Position numbers and translations under genes: made by a program. Of a stretch of 19,172 nucleotides of DNA, positions 13,211 through 19,172 are shown one piece after another. The notes under the pieces are model-generated. The model was given only the letters and a program-made list of their open reading frames with translations, ran no database searches and was not told the origin of the DNA. How positions within the stretch are numbered: the stretch's first letter is position 1; every line of letters starts with the position of its first letter. The DNA is taken from assembly GCA_947600015.1 (NCBI GenBank), contig CANQFX010000019.1, positions 1 through 19,172 on the forward strand, written 5' to 3'. This DNA is from an uncultured Bacilli bacterium. Lineage in GTDB: Bacteria > Bacillota_I > Bacilli_A > RF39 > UBA660.

Positions 13211-14489
13211 TTTACTTTGTTCTTTGCTCATGTCAATAACAGGATTCTACATATTAGAAAAAATAATAGGAACAAAGGTAAAATTGAATAACATTAGAAA
13301 TATTATATTAATTATAATTTTAAGTATCATAGTAGTAATTTTGCATAAAATGAAATATACAAATCTATATGTTTTAAAAGTATTTATTGTAAATGTTATA
13401 ATATACAAATTAATTTTTTCTATGGAAATTGAAAAATCAATTATATCTACAGGGATTCTGATGATACTTGTATTTTTTGGAGAATTATTGTGCTCAATAG
13501 TATTTGTACAATTTATGTCTATGGACACAATTCAAACAAATCCGTGGATATATCTGTATACAAATATATGTATGGTATTATTTTTAAATATTACAATAAG
13601 GGTTAAAACAATTCAAAGAAAATTGAATACGGGCTATATAAGCATTATAAAAAATACAGTTATTACAAATATAATTTATTTTTTATTACTAGTTATTGGA
13701 GTAGGAGCACTAATATATAATATAGGAATTGACTATACACTTGATGCTAATTTCATTAGTAATGTTTTTATATGTATTATTTTGTTAGCTTTAACATTAA
13801 TATTTATGAAAAATAAAGACAATTATAATAAATTAACTATAGAATATGATAACTTGTTTACATATGTTCAAAATTTTGAAGATTGGATAGAAAAGGAACA
13901 ATTAAATCGACATGAATATAAAAATCAGTTGGCAGTACTTCGATGTCTCACAAAAGAAAAGAAAATAAAAGATAAAATCGATGAAATATTAGAAGAAAAT
14001 ATTAATTTAGAAGGAGAAATAGTACATCAGTTAAAAGCATTACCCAAAGGCGGAATAAAAGGATTAATGTACTATAAAGCAGTAATTGCTCAAAAACAAA
14101 ATATCAATTTGACATTTAATGTTAGTATTGAAAGAAAATCAATTTTAAATAAATTGTCGGAAAAGGAAATTAGGGTTTTATGTAAATTAATTGGCATTTA
14201 TTTTGATAATGCGATTGAAGCAGCAAAAGAGACGAGAAAAAAGATAATATTAATTGAAGTCTACGAATTAAAAAACAAAGTGAATATCGTTTTTTCTAAT
14301 ACATTTAAAAAACATAAGAGTTTGAAGGAAAGAAATAAAAAAGGAATTTCTAGTAAAGGAAAAAATAGAGGAAATGGATTATATTTTGCTTCAAAATTAT
14401 TGACAAAAAACAATTGGATAAATGAAAAACAAGAAATTATTGATGAATATTATATTCAACAATTAACAATTCATAATAAAAACCCATAA
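13191..14489 (+). CDS. agrC: AgrC-type sensor histidine kinase
   Basis: The 432-aa protein has about six transmembrane helices in its first 207 residues, the sensor domain expected to bind a cyclic peptide outside the cell. A coiled segment leads to the dimerisation helix with RHEYKNQL, where His241 is the phosphorylation site and Asn245 the HxxxN Asn of the GHKL/HPK10 group. The ATPase domain follows with YFDNAIEAA (N box, Asn340) and GKNRGNGLYFA (G box, 390-400). This is the AgrC family, not a classical HisKA kinase. It overlaps agrA by 20 nt. The gene ends in a hairpin shared with the convergent agrD gene. Codon use is very A-rich, even beyond the neighbours, with many rare-type ATA codons. 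Confidence 0.87.
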   Translation: MLEVFVDLLCSLLMSITGFYILEKIIGTKVKLNNIRNIILIIILSIIVVILHKMKYTNLYVLKVFIVNVIIYKLIFSMEIEKSIISTGILMILVFFGELLCSIVFVQFMSMDTIQTNPWIYLYTNICMVLFLNITIRVKTIQRKLNTGYISIIKNTVITNIIYFLLLVIGVGALIYNIGIDYTLDANFISNVFICIILLALTLIFMKNKDNYNKLTIEYDNLFTYVQNFEDWIEKEQLNRHEYKNQLAVLRCLTKEKKIKDKIDEILEENINLEGEIVHQLKALPKGGIKGLMYYKAVIAQKQNINLTFNVSIERKSILNKLSEKEIRVLCKLIGIYFDNAIEAAKETRKKIILIEVYELKNKVNIVFSNTFKKHKSLKERNKKGISSKGKNRGNGLYFASKLLTKNNWINEKQEIIDEYYIQQLTIHNKNP

Positions 14490-14503
14490 AAATATGAGTT
14501 TTT
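14478..14503 (-). terminator. Bidirectional terminator between agrC and agrD
   Basis: ACCCAT (14482-14487) and ATGAGT (14494-14499) with A/T flanks form a stem around AAAAAT. On the + strand it has a C-A mismatch, on the - strand this becomes a G-T pair, so it should work better for agrBD. The agrC stop (14487-14489) is inside it. Confidence 0.6.
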
Positions 14504-14527
14504 ATTATTGTGAAAAATTGCTAGTAA

Positions 14528-14650
14528 TTAATCACACATATTATCAAGTGCTTTAGGCTCATCAAATAAAACCCAAATACATCCCATACTAGCAGAACCT
14601 GTTGCTAACATAGCTACAGCAGCTAATAAGTAAGCAAAAACTTTTTTCAT
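14528..14650 (-). CDS. agrD: AgrD-type cyclic peptide autoinducer precursor
   Basis: This 40-residue ORF follows agrB on the same strand after 42 nt, with a perfect GGAGG (14657-14661 on the + strand) 6 nt before its ATG. The peptide starts with two Lys and a hydrophobic, amphipathic leader (MKKVFAYLLAAVAMLATGSAS, residues 1-21). It continues with MG, then CIWVLF (24-29), then DEPKALDNMCD. Cys24 would form the thiolactone, and the DEP after it matches the recognition tail of AgrD (DEPEVP in S. aureus). The mature ring would be CIWVL or CIWVLF; if cleavage falls directly before DEP, as in S. aureus, the ring has six residues instead of the usual five. It also has a second Cys (39) in the tail. 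AgrB would do the cut. Confidence 0.85.
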   Translation of the reverse strand: MKKVFAYLLAAVAMLATGSASMGCIWVLFDEPKALDNMCD

Positions 14651-14692
14651 CACGCGCCTCCTTACAAAGTATTTTATCTATGGTCAAATACA

Positions 14693-15301
14693 CTAAGTAT
14701 TTAAACCCTTTGTATAAGTTTTATAATTGTTATAAGGTTGTTTAAATACCTTATAGAATAATGGTTGAATAATAATTGCTTCGATTGTTAATGATGATAA
14801 TAAGGAAGGAACTAAAATTGAAGTTGGGAAAGCAAAAATTATTATAGAATATAATCCCCCAATAAAAACTGTTAATAGTTTTCTTATTTTTCTCTTCTTT
14901 TTGTTTGGGAGTGGTCTTTTTGGAGTATCCGCTGGTGCGAAGAGAATAAAACTAATAATGCAAAGAATACAGATTGTTAATTTAAAAAAAGAAGGTAATG
15001 GAACATAAATATAAAATATTGGAATAGTTAAAAAATAAATAATAGAAAGAATCAAACATTGATAACTCTTATCAGCATGAAAACCAAAACCAGTATATCG
15101 AATAATATTGAAAAAAAGTAATATTAACAATACTTGTTTGAAAATGCCTAACATAAAAGCAATAACAAGAATAATAGCTGTTTTAATAAAAGTAAGATAA
15201 ATCCCTTCAAGCCCATACCTTAACTTCTCTAACTCTTTTTCGTCATAATTTTTATATTTCTGTATAAAGGTAACTGCAAAATCCAAAAATTTCTTTTTCA
15301 A
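14693..15301 (-). CDS. agrB: AgrB-type autoinducer-processing protease
   Basis: AgrB is a membrane cysteine endopeptidase that cuts the tail of AgrD and forms the thiolactone. The 202-aa product has about five or six hydrophobic helices. Its catalytic region is IRYTGFGFHADKSYQC, with Arg68, His75 and Cys82, the same spacing as Arg70, His77 and Cys84 of S. aureus AgrB. The cytoplasmic N-terminus (residues 1-35) is charged. The start is a TTG at 15301 behind AGGGTG; an ATG upstream is out of frame. agrD follows on the same strand. The pair points towards agrA-agrC in a convergent arrangement, unlike the S. aureus agrBDCA operon. It is the only leftward pair in the window. Confidence 0.88.
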   Translation of the reverse strand: MKKKFLDFAVTFIQKYKNYDEKELEKLRYGLEGIYLTFIKTAIILVIAFMLGIFKQVLLILLFFNIIRYTGFGFHADKSYQCLILSIIYFLTIPIFYIYVPLPSFFKLTICILCIISFILFAPADTPKRPLPNKKKRKIRKLLTVFIGGLYSIIIFAFPTSILVPSLLSSLTIEAIIIQPLFYKVFKQPYNNYKTYTKGLNT

Positions 15302-15321
15302 ATTGTCATCACCCTACCACT

Positions 15322-15327
15322 AGTATA
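15322..15327 (-). promoter_or_regulatory. Probable -10 box of agrBD
   Basis: TATACT on the - strand, 21 nt before the agrB start. The -35 position (CATTTC) does not fit the consensus, as expected of an activator-dependent promoter. Confidence 0.4.
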
Positions 15328-15384
15328 AAAGAAAATATGAAAAGGAAATGATAAAACTATAAAAAGTGAAAAAATATAAAAAAA

Positions 15385-15401
15385 AGTCGAATTTTGTCGA
15401 A
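15385..15401 (+). promoter_or_regulatory. Tandem Spo0A boxes
   Basis: AGTCGAA (15385-15391, 6/7) and TGTCGAA (15395-15401, 7/7) match the Spo0A consensus TGTCGAA in direct orientation exactly 10 bp apart, the spacing bound by a Spo0A dimer. They are about 84-100 nt upstream of agrB (leftward) and about 140 nt upstream of the cold-shock gene (rightward). Confidence 0.55.
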
Positions 15402-15475
15402 AATACTAGAAAAAATACAGAAAGAGGAACAAAAACACACAAATTACGGAATTTATAAGTATTAAAAAGATGCTT

Positions 15476-15494
15476 TGGTAAAATAAATTTACCA
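15476..15494 (+). promoter_or_regulatory. Promoter and palindromic operator of the cold-shock gene
   Basis: Extended -10 TGGTAAAAT (15476-15484) lies in a perfect 7-bp inverted repeat, TGGTAAA (15476-15482) and TTTACCA (15488-15494). Because the RNA start would be near 15491, the repeat is more likely a DNA operator than an RNA hairpin. Confidence 0.45.
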
Positions 15495-15538
15495 TAAACA
15501 AGAAATACATGGTAGAATGTGAGGTGCAAGTAGTAAGT

Positions 15539-15760
15539 ATGATGATAGGACGCGTGAAGTGGTTTAATAATGACAAAGGATATGGATTTATTGAGTTTAA
15601 AGAAAATGAAGACATCTTTGTTCATTATTCTGCCATAGAAGTAGAAGGGTATAAAACACTATCTGAAGGTCAATTGGTAGAATTTAAATTGGTTGAGACA
15701 AGTAAGGGATATCAAGCAATCAATGTTAAATTAGTAAAAGAAACTACAGAAGTAAAATAG
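15539..15760 (+). CDS. Cold-shock domain protein (CspA family)
   Basis: This small OB-fold protein (73 aa from ATG 15539) binds single-stranded RNA and melts structure. RNP-1 is KGYGFIEF (13-20) and RNP-2 is DIFVHYSAI (25-33); the start IGRVKWFNNDKGYGFI is the usual one for the family. The start is uncertain: the only SD (GAGGTG, 15521-15526) is 12 nt before ATG 15539, and a second ATG follows at 15542; the longer frame to 15509 has no SD and adds nonhomologous residues. The region between the start of transcription and the gene is about 48 nt. A terminator overlaps the stop codon. It is oriented away from agrB, sharing an upstream region with tandem Spo0A boxes. Confidence 0.9.
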   Translation: MMIGRVKWFNNDKGYGFIEFKENEDIFVHYSAIEVEGYKTLSEGQLVEFKLVETSKGYQAINVKLVKETTEVK

Positions 15761-15772
15761 TAGTTTTTTTTT
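15741..15772 (+). terminator. Intrinsic terminator of the cold-shock gene
   Basis: AAACTAC (15741-15747) and GTAGTTT (15760-15766) pair perfectly, followed by T. The 12-nt loop contains most of the stop codon. Confidence 0.75.
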
Positions 15773-15780
15773 CATAGTTA

Positions 15781-15789
15781 TGCTATACT
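15781..15789 (+). promoter_or_regulatory. Extended -10 promoter of hpf
   Basis: TGCTATACT, a TGn extension with TATACT, 24 nt before the start codon. No clear -35. hpf is under sigma B and sigma H in B. subtilis, but those boxes are not evident here. Confidence 0.5.
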
Positions 15790-15813
15790 AAAAATATGAA
15801 AGGAGGCGATTGT

Positions 15814-16353
15814 ATGGAAATTATGATCCATGGGGATAAACTAAAAATTACTTCTGCTATGAAAGAATATATAGAAGAAAAATTAGGAAAACTAGACAAG
15901 TATCTAGAAAAAGGGAACCATTACCGTGCAAATGTCATAGTAAAAGTAAAGAATCACGAACAACGTGTGGAAATTACCATACCATTGAAATCGTTTATTT
16001 TACGCTCAGAAGAAACACAACAAGATTTCTATGCTGCAGTTGATGTGGCAACAGATAAATTAGAAAGGCAAATAAGAAAAAATAAGACAAAATTGATGGC
16101 ACGTCAAGAGAAAACAAATTATGGTTTTGACTTTTCAGATTTAAGTATAGAAGAAGAGGAAGATACAGAACAAGAAAATAAAATTCAAAAAAGAAAAAAA
16201 GTAGAAGTAAAACCGATGAATGAAGAAGAAGCAATTTTACAGATGGAATTAATTGGGCATCAGTTTTATATGTATAAAGATAGTGAAACAGGAAAGCCCG
16301 CTGTTGTTTATAAGAGAAATGATGGCAATTACGGTATCATTGAATCAGAATAA
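15814..16353 (+). CDS. hpf: Long-form ribosome hibernation promoting factor
   Basis: The 179-aa protein binds the decoding region of the small subunit and drives formation of inactive 100S ribosomes. The N-terminal HPF/YfiA domain (1-95) begins MIHGDKLKITSAMKEYIEEKL and has an alpha/beta pattern with basic helices; an acidic linker follows (EEEEDTEQE, 113-121). The C-terminal dimerisation domain (about 126-179) has KVEVKPMNEEEAILQMELIGHQFYMY and VVYKRNDGNYGIIE, which defines the long form. The start at 15814 is chosen because AAAGGAGG is 7 nt upstream; an ATG at 15796 precedes the SD and adds MKGGDC. In B. subtilis hpf (yvyD) is immediately upstream of secA, as here. Confidence 0.94.
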   Translation: MEIMIHGDKLKITSAMKEYIEEKLGKLDKYLEKGNHYRANVIVKVKNHEQRVEITIPLKSFILRSEETQQDFYAAVDVATDKLERQIRKNKTKLMARQEKTNYGFDFSDLSIEEEEDTEQENKIQKRKKVEVKPMNEEEAILQMELIGHQFYMYKDSETGKPAVVYKRNDGNYGIIESE

Positions 16354-16354
16354 G

Positions 16355-16395
16355 AAAAAGAAGAAGAAACTCTTTAATTCTTCTTCTTTTTTTGG
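16355..16395 (+). terminator. Intrinsic terminator of hpf
   Basis: AAAGAAGAAGAA (16357-16368) pairs perfectly with TTCTTCTTCTTT (16378-16389) around a 9-nt loop, followed by T. Its T tail overlaps the -35 region of the secA promoter. Confidence 0.85.
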
Positions 16396-16401
16396 TAGAA
16401 T
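16393..16401 (+). promoter_or_regulatory. Extended -10 promoter of secA
   Basis: TGGTAGAAT, one base different from the elements before mbl, agrA and the cold-shock gene, 24 nt before the start codon. Confidence 0.5.
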
Positions 16402-16425
16402 ATTTATTACGAGGAGATGAGAAAA

Positions 16426-18918
16426 ATGAAACTTTTAAGAAAGTTATTTGATCATGAATATAAAGAATTAAAAAGGTTTACGAATTTAGCAAATCAAATT
16501 GTTGCCAAAGAAGAAGAATATTCAAAATTAACCGATACAGAATTACAAAATAAAACGGAAGAATTTAAAAATAGATTACAACAAGGAGAAACACTAGATG
16601 ATATTTTAGTAGATGCCTTTGCGACAGCAAGAGAGGCTGCTTTCCGTGTAATAGGGGAAAAACATTTTTACGTTCAAATATTAGGTGGACTTGCAATTCA
16701 TTATGGAAATATTGCAGAAATGAAAACAGGTGAAGGAAAAACATTAACAAGTGTATTACCTGCTTATTTAAACGCATTAACAGGAGAAGGTGTGCACATT
16801 ATTACGGTCAATGAATATTTAGCAACCCGTGATGCCGAATGGATGGGAGGAATCCATAAATTTTTAGGGTTAACAGTTGGAGTAAATACTAGAGACTTGA
16901 CTCCAAAAGAAAAGCAAGAGGCATATAATTGCGATATTTTATATTCAACCAACAATGAAGTGGGCTTTGACTATTTAAGAGACAATATGGTAGTACATAA
17001 AGAAGATCGTGTTCAAAGAAAACTTAATTTTGCAATTATTGATGAAGTGGATTCGGTATTAATTGATGAAGCAAGAACTCCATTGATTATTTCTGGTGGG
17101 GAGATGAAAAGTGCCAATTTGTATTTAGATGCTGACTTTTTTGTTAAAGGATTAAAGGAAGAAGAAGACTATATTTATGATGAAAAAACAAAAAGCGTAA
17201 ATTTAACAGAGTCAGGGTCAGATAAAGCAGAGAAAAACTTTCATATTAACAATTTATATGAAATTGGAAATGCTTCCCTCCTTCACTATATTAATCAAGC
17301 CTTACGTGCAAATTACTCAATGAAAAAAGATGTAGATTATGTAGTACAAGATGATGAAGTAGTAATCGTAGATCAATTTACAGGAAGATTAATGAAAGGC
17401 CGTGCTTATTCTGATGGGCTTCATCAAGCAATTGAGGCTAAGGAAGGTGTAACAATTAATCAAGAGACCAAGACTCTTGCAACGATTACTTTTCAAAACT
17501 TATTTAGAATGTATAAAAAGTTATCTGGTATGACAGGAACTGCTAAAACAGAAGAAGAAGAATTTAGAAATATTTATAATATGTATGTTATTGAAATACC
17601 AACAAATAAAGAAGTAATTCGTATTGATGCACCAGATTTGGTTTATGCTACCAAAGAAGCAAAATATAAAGCAATTATTAATTTTGTAAAAGAATGTTAT
17701 AAGAAAGGACAACCAGTATTAATTGGTACCATCGCTATTGAAACAAGTGAGTTAATTAGTCAACTTTTAAAACAAGCAAAGATTCCTCATGAAGTATTAA
17801 ATGCAAAAAATCATGCAAGAGAAGCAGAAATTATATCAAAAATAGGAACGCAAAAATCGGTTACTATCGCAACAAATATGGCTGGACGTGGAACAGATAT
17901 TAAGCTATCTGACGAAATCAGAAATTTAGGAGGATTATGCGTAATTGGTACAGAGCGCCATGAATCTCGCCGTATTGATAATCAACTTCGTGGACGATCT
18001 GGTAGACAGGGAGATCCAGGATATACACAGTTTTTTGTATCTATGAAAGATGATTTGATGATACGCTTTGGCTCTGAAAGAATTGGAGAATTAATGAAAA
18101 CCATGGGACTTGGAGATCAAGCCATCCAAAGCAAGACTTTTACAAAATCAATTGGAACAGCGCAAAAGAGAGTAGAGGGAAACAACTTTGATATAAGAAA
18201 GCAACTTCTTCAATATGATGATGTTATGAATAATCAAAGAGAAATCATTTACGAAAAGAGAAATAGAATTTTAGATAGTGAGTCTATCCATGAAATGGTA
18301 TTATCAAGTTTCAGACATCATATTGAAGATTTAGTAAATTCTCACTTAGCTCCAGAAGGATACTTAACAGATAAAGATTTTGATGAAATTGTAGAATTTG
18401 CTAACGAAAATTTACTAAAAAAAGATATCAAAAAATCAGCTATTTCAAAACTAACAACAGAAGAAGTAATTGATCATGTAGCACAAAAAGTAATTGATGA
18501 ATATGAAGAAAAAATTAAAGATATTCCAAAAGAAGTATCTGATGAATTTGAAAAAGTAATTACCTTACAAGTATTAGATAACTATTGGATGGAACATATT
18601 AATACGATGTCTCATTTACGAGAAGGAATTCATTTAAGAGGTTATGCACAAGAAGATCCTTTACGTGCATATACCATGGAAGGATTTGATTTATTTGATT
18701 CTATGCTTCAAAAGGTAGATAAAGATATTTCTATTTTCTTATTAAAAGCAGAGATTCAAAAAAATGTAGAAAGAAAAGAAGTGTCAAAGAAAAAAATAAC
18801 TAATGATGGTGGTAAAGAAACTGCTAAAAAAACACCAAAAAGAGTAAAAAAAATTGGTAGAAATGATCCTTGCCCATGTGGAAGTGGTAAGAAATACAAG
18901 AACTGTTGTGGTAAATAG
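16426..18918 (+). CDS. secA: Preprotein translocase ATPase SecA
   Basis: SecA is the motor that pushes unfolded preproteins through SecYEG. The product (830 aa from ATG 16426) has Walker A MKTGEGKT (99-106), Walker B DEVDSVLIDEARTP (206-219), the preprotein-binding region, the second nucleotide-binding half (TNMAGRGTDIKL, GRSGRQGDPGYTQFF), and the C-terminal zinc-binding tail CPCGSGKKYKNCC (816-828). It is close in length to B. subtilis SecA (841) and complete. The start is at 16426 because the SD (GAGGAG, 16411-16416) directly abuts the ATG at 16417, too close to be used. prfB, which follows secA in B. subtilis, is missing; a Nudix gene takes its place. Confidence 0.98.
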   Translation: MKLLRKLFDHEYKELKRFTNLANQIVAKEEEYSKLTDTELQNKTEEFKNRLQQGETLDDILVDAFATAREAAFRVIGEKHFYVQILGGLAIHYGNIAEMKTGEGKTLTSVLPAYLNALTGEGVHIITVNEYLATRDAEWMGGIHKFLGLTVGVNTRDLTPKEKQEAYNCDILYSTNNEVGFDYLRDNMVVHKEDRVQRKLNFAIIDEVDSVLIDEARTPLIISGGEMKSANLYLDADFFVKGLKEEEDYIYDEKTKSVNLTESGSDKAEKNFHINNLYEIGNASLLHYINQALRANYSMKKDVDYVVQDDEVVIVDQFTGRLMKGRAYSDGLHQAIEAKEGVTINQETKTLATITFQNLFRMYKKLSGMTGTAKTEEEEFRNIYNMYVIEIPTNKEVIRIDAPDLVYATKEAKYKAIINFVKECYKKGQPVLIGTIAIETSELISQLLKQAKIPHEVLNAKNHAREAEIISKIGTQKSVTIATNMAGRGTDIKLSDEIRNLGGLCVIGTERHESRRIDNQLRGRSGRQGDPGYTQFFVSMKDDLMIRFGSERIGELMKTMGLGDQAIQSKTFTKSIGTAQKRVEGNNFDIRKQLLQYDDVMNNQREIIYEKRNRILDSESIHEMVLSSFRHHIEDLVNSHLAPEGYLTDKDFDEIVEFANENLLKKDIKKSAISKLTTEEVIDHVAQKVIDEYEEKIKDIPKEVSDEFEKVITLQVLDNYWMEHINTMSHLREGIHLRGYAQEDPLRAYTMEGFDLFDSMLQKVDKDISIFLLKAEIQKNVERKEVSKKKITNDGGKETAKKTPKRVKKIGRNDPCPCGSGKKYKNCCGK

Positions 18919-19000
18919 GCATTAATCCCGTATAAATAAAGGGTTTGAGATCTAATACAAAATATGAAAATTACTAAATAATATGAAAAGTAATAAATTT

Positions 19001-19027
19001 TGTTTGCAAAAAAGTTAAATGTTTGCA
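19001..19027 (+). repeat. Direct repeat TGTTTGCA before the Nudix gene
   Basis: TGTTTGCA at 19001-19008 and again at 19020-19027, 19 bp apart. The first TTGCAA (19004-19009) and TAAATT (19028-19033) could serve as weak -35 and -10 boxes, so the pair may be a binding site or chance in AT-rich DNA. Confidence 0.35.
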
Positions 19028-19050
19028 TAAATTGTGCGAAAGGAGAAGCA

Positions 19051-19172
19051 ATGAAAAGAGAAGAAATGTTAGATGTGTTGGATGAAAATGGAATAAAAAC
19101 AGGAGAAATTTTACCTCGAAGTGAAGTTCATAAGAGAGGTTTATGGCATCGTATTATAGTTGTTGCTATAAT
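19051..19172 (+). CDS. Nudix hydrolase, IPP isomerase-like, N-terminal part
   Basis: Only the first 40 residues lie in the window; the gene continues beyond it. MLDVLDENGIKTGEILPRSEVHKRGLWHR matches the start of Nudix proteins resembling isopentenyl-diphosphate delta-isomerase (YfcD-like), where this segment precedes the Nudix box; that box itself is outside the window. The SD AAAGGAG (19039-19045) supports the ATG at 19051. Substrate is unknown: many such proteins are nucleoside diphosphate hydrolases and not true isomerases. It is separated from secA by a 132-nt AT-rich region with an internal hairpin and a direct repeat. Confidence 0.7.
   Translation, partial: MKREEMLDVLDENGIKTGEILPRSEVHKRGLWHRIIVVAI

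Noticed and set aside
18922..18946. Terminator candidate directly after secA (ATCCC / GGGTTT)
   Set aside because: Only three G-C pairs with a mismatch, an 11-nt loop and no T run; not convincing.
1..19172. CRISPR arrays, tRNA genes, rRNA, insertion sequences, prophage or toxin-antitoxin pairs
   Set aside because: None seen: no regularly spaced repeats, no cloverleaf with conserved T-loop, no transposase or integrase, and no terminal inverted repeats flanking the accessory genes.

Overview
The window comes from a low-GC, Gram-positive, endospore-forming member of the Bacilli. Codon use is strongly A/T-biased. The sporulation genes spoIIR and spoIIQ are present. TGA is read as stop (two ATGA overlaps at 8789-8792 and 9232-9235) and Trp is TGG, so this is not a Mycoplasma-type code. 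Gene content suggests an uncultured lineage near Erysipelotrichales/RF39; that placement is inference.

The core is a compressed version of the Bacillus subtilis rpoE-to-secA region. In order: the 3' end of rpoE; prfA-prmC-spoIIR-mntP; fba-murZ; an SGNH hydrolase; a TasA/camelysin-like exported protein; rpmE; a Cro/CI-type HTH protein; an unknown gene with rpiB and a ywzB-like gene; spoIIQ; mbl; tagO; an agr-type quorum-sensing locus; a cold-shock protein; hpf; secA; and the start of a Nudix hydrolase. All are on the + strand except agrB and agrD. The pieces that B. subtilis has between them (pyrG, spo0F, rho, tdk, the atp operon, spoIID, spoIIID, comF/flagellar genes) are not here.

The recognisable core covers translation termination (prfA, prmC), forespore-to-mother-cell signalling (spoIIR, spoIIQ), envelope synthesis and shape (murZ, mbl, tagO), glycolysis and pentose phosphate (fba, rpiB), ribosome hibernation (hpf) and secretion (secA).

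Three accessory pieces stand out. (1) At 6375-6404 a promoter with perfect -35 and -10 hexamers has a 10-G run filling most of its 18-bp spacer, directly before the exported surface-type protein: the layout of a phase-variable promoter. (2) At 12479-15301 there is a complete agr system (response regulator, histidine kinase, peptide-processing protease and a 40-residue AgrD precursor at 14528-14650), arranged as two convergent operons. (3) Upstream of agrB, two 7-bp elements match the Spo0A box (TGTCGAA, plus a 6/7 copy) exactly 10 bp apart, suggesting a sporulation/quorum-sensing link.

Intergenic gaps are short (none above 300 bases). Most intrinsic terminators overlap the stop codon of the gene they terminate, and most recognisable promoters are of the extended -10 (TGn) type.
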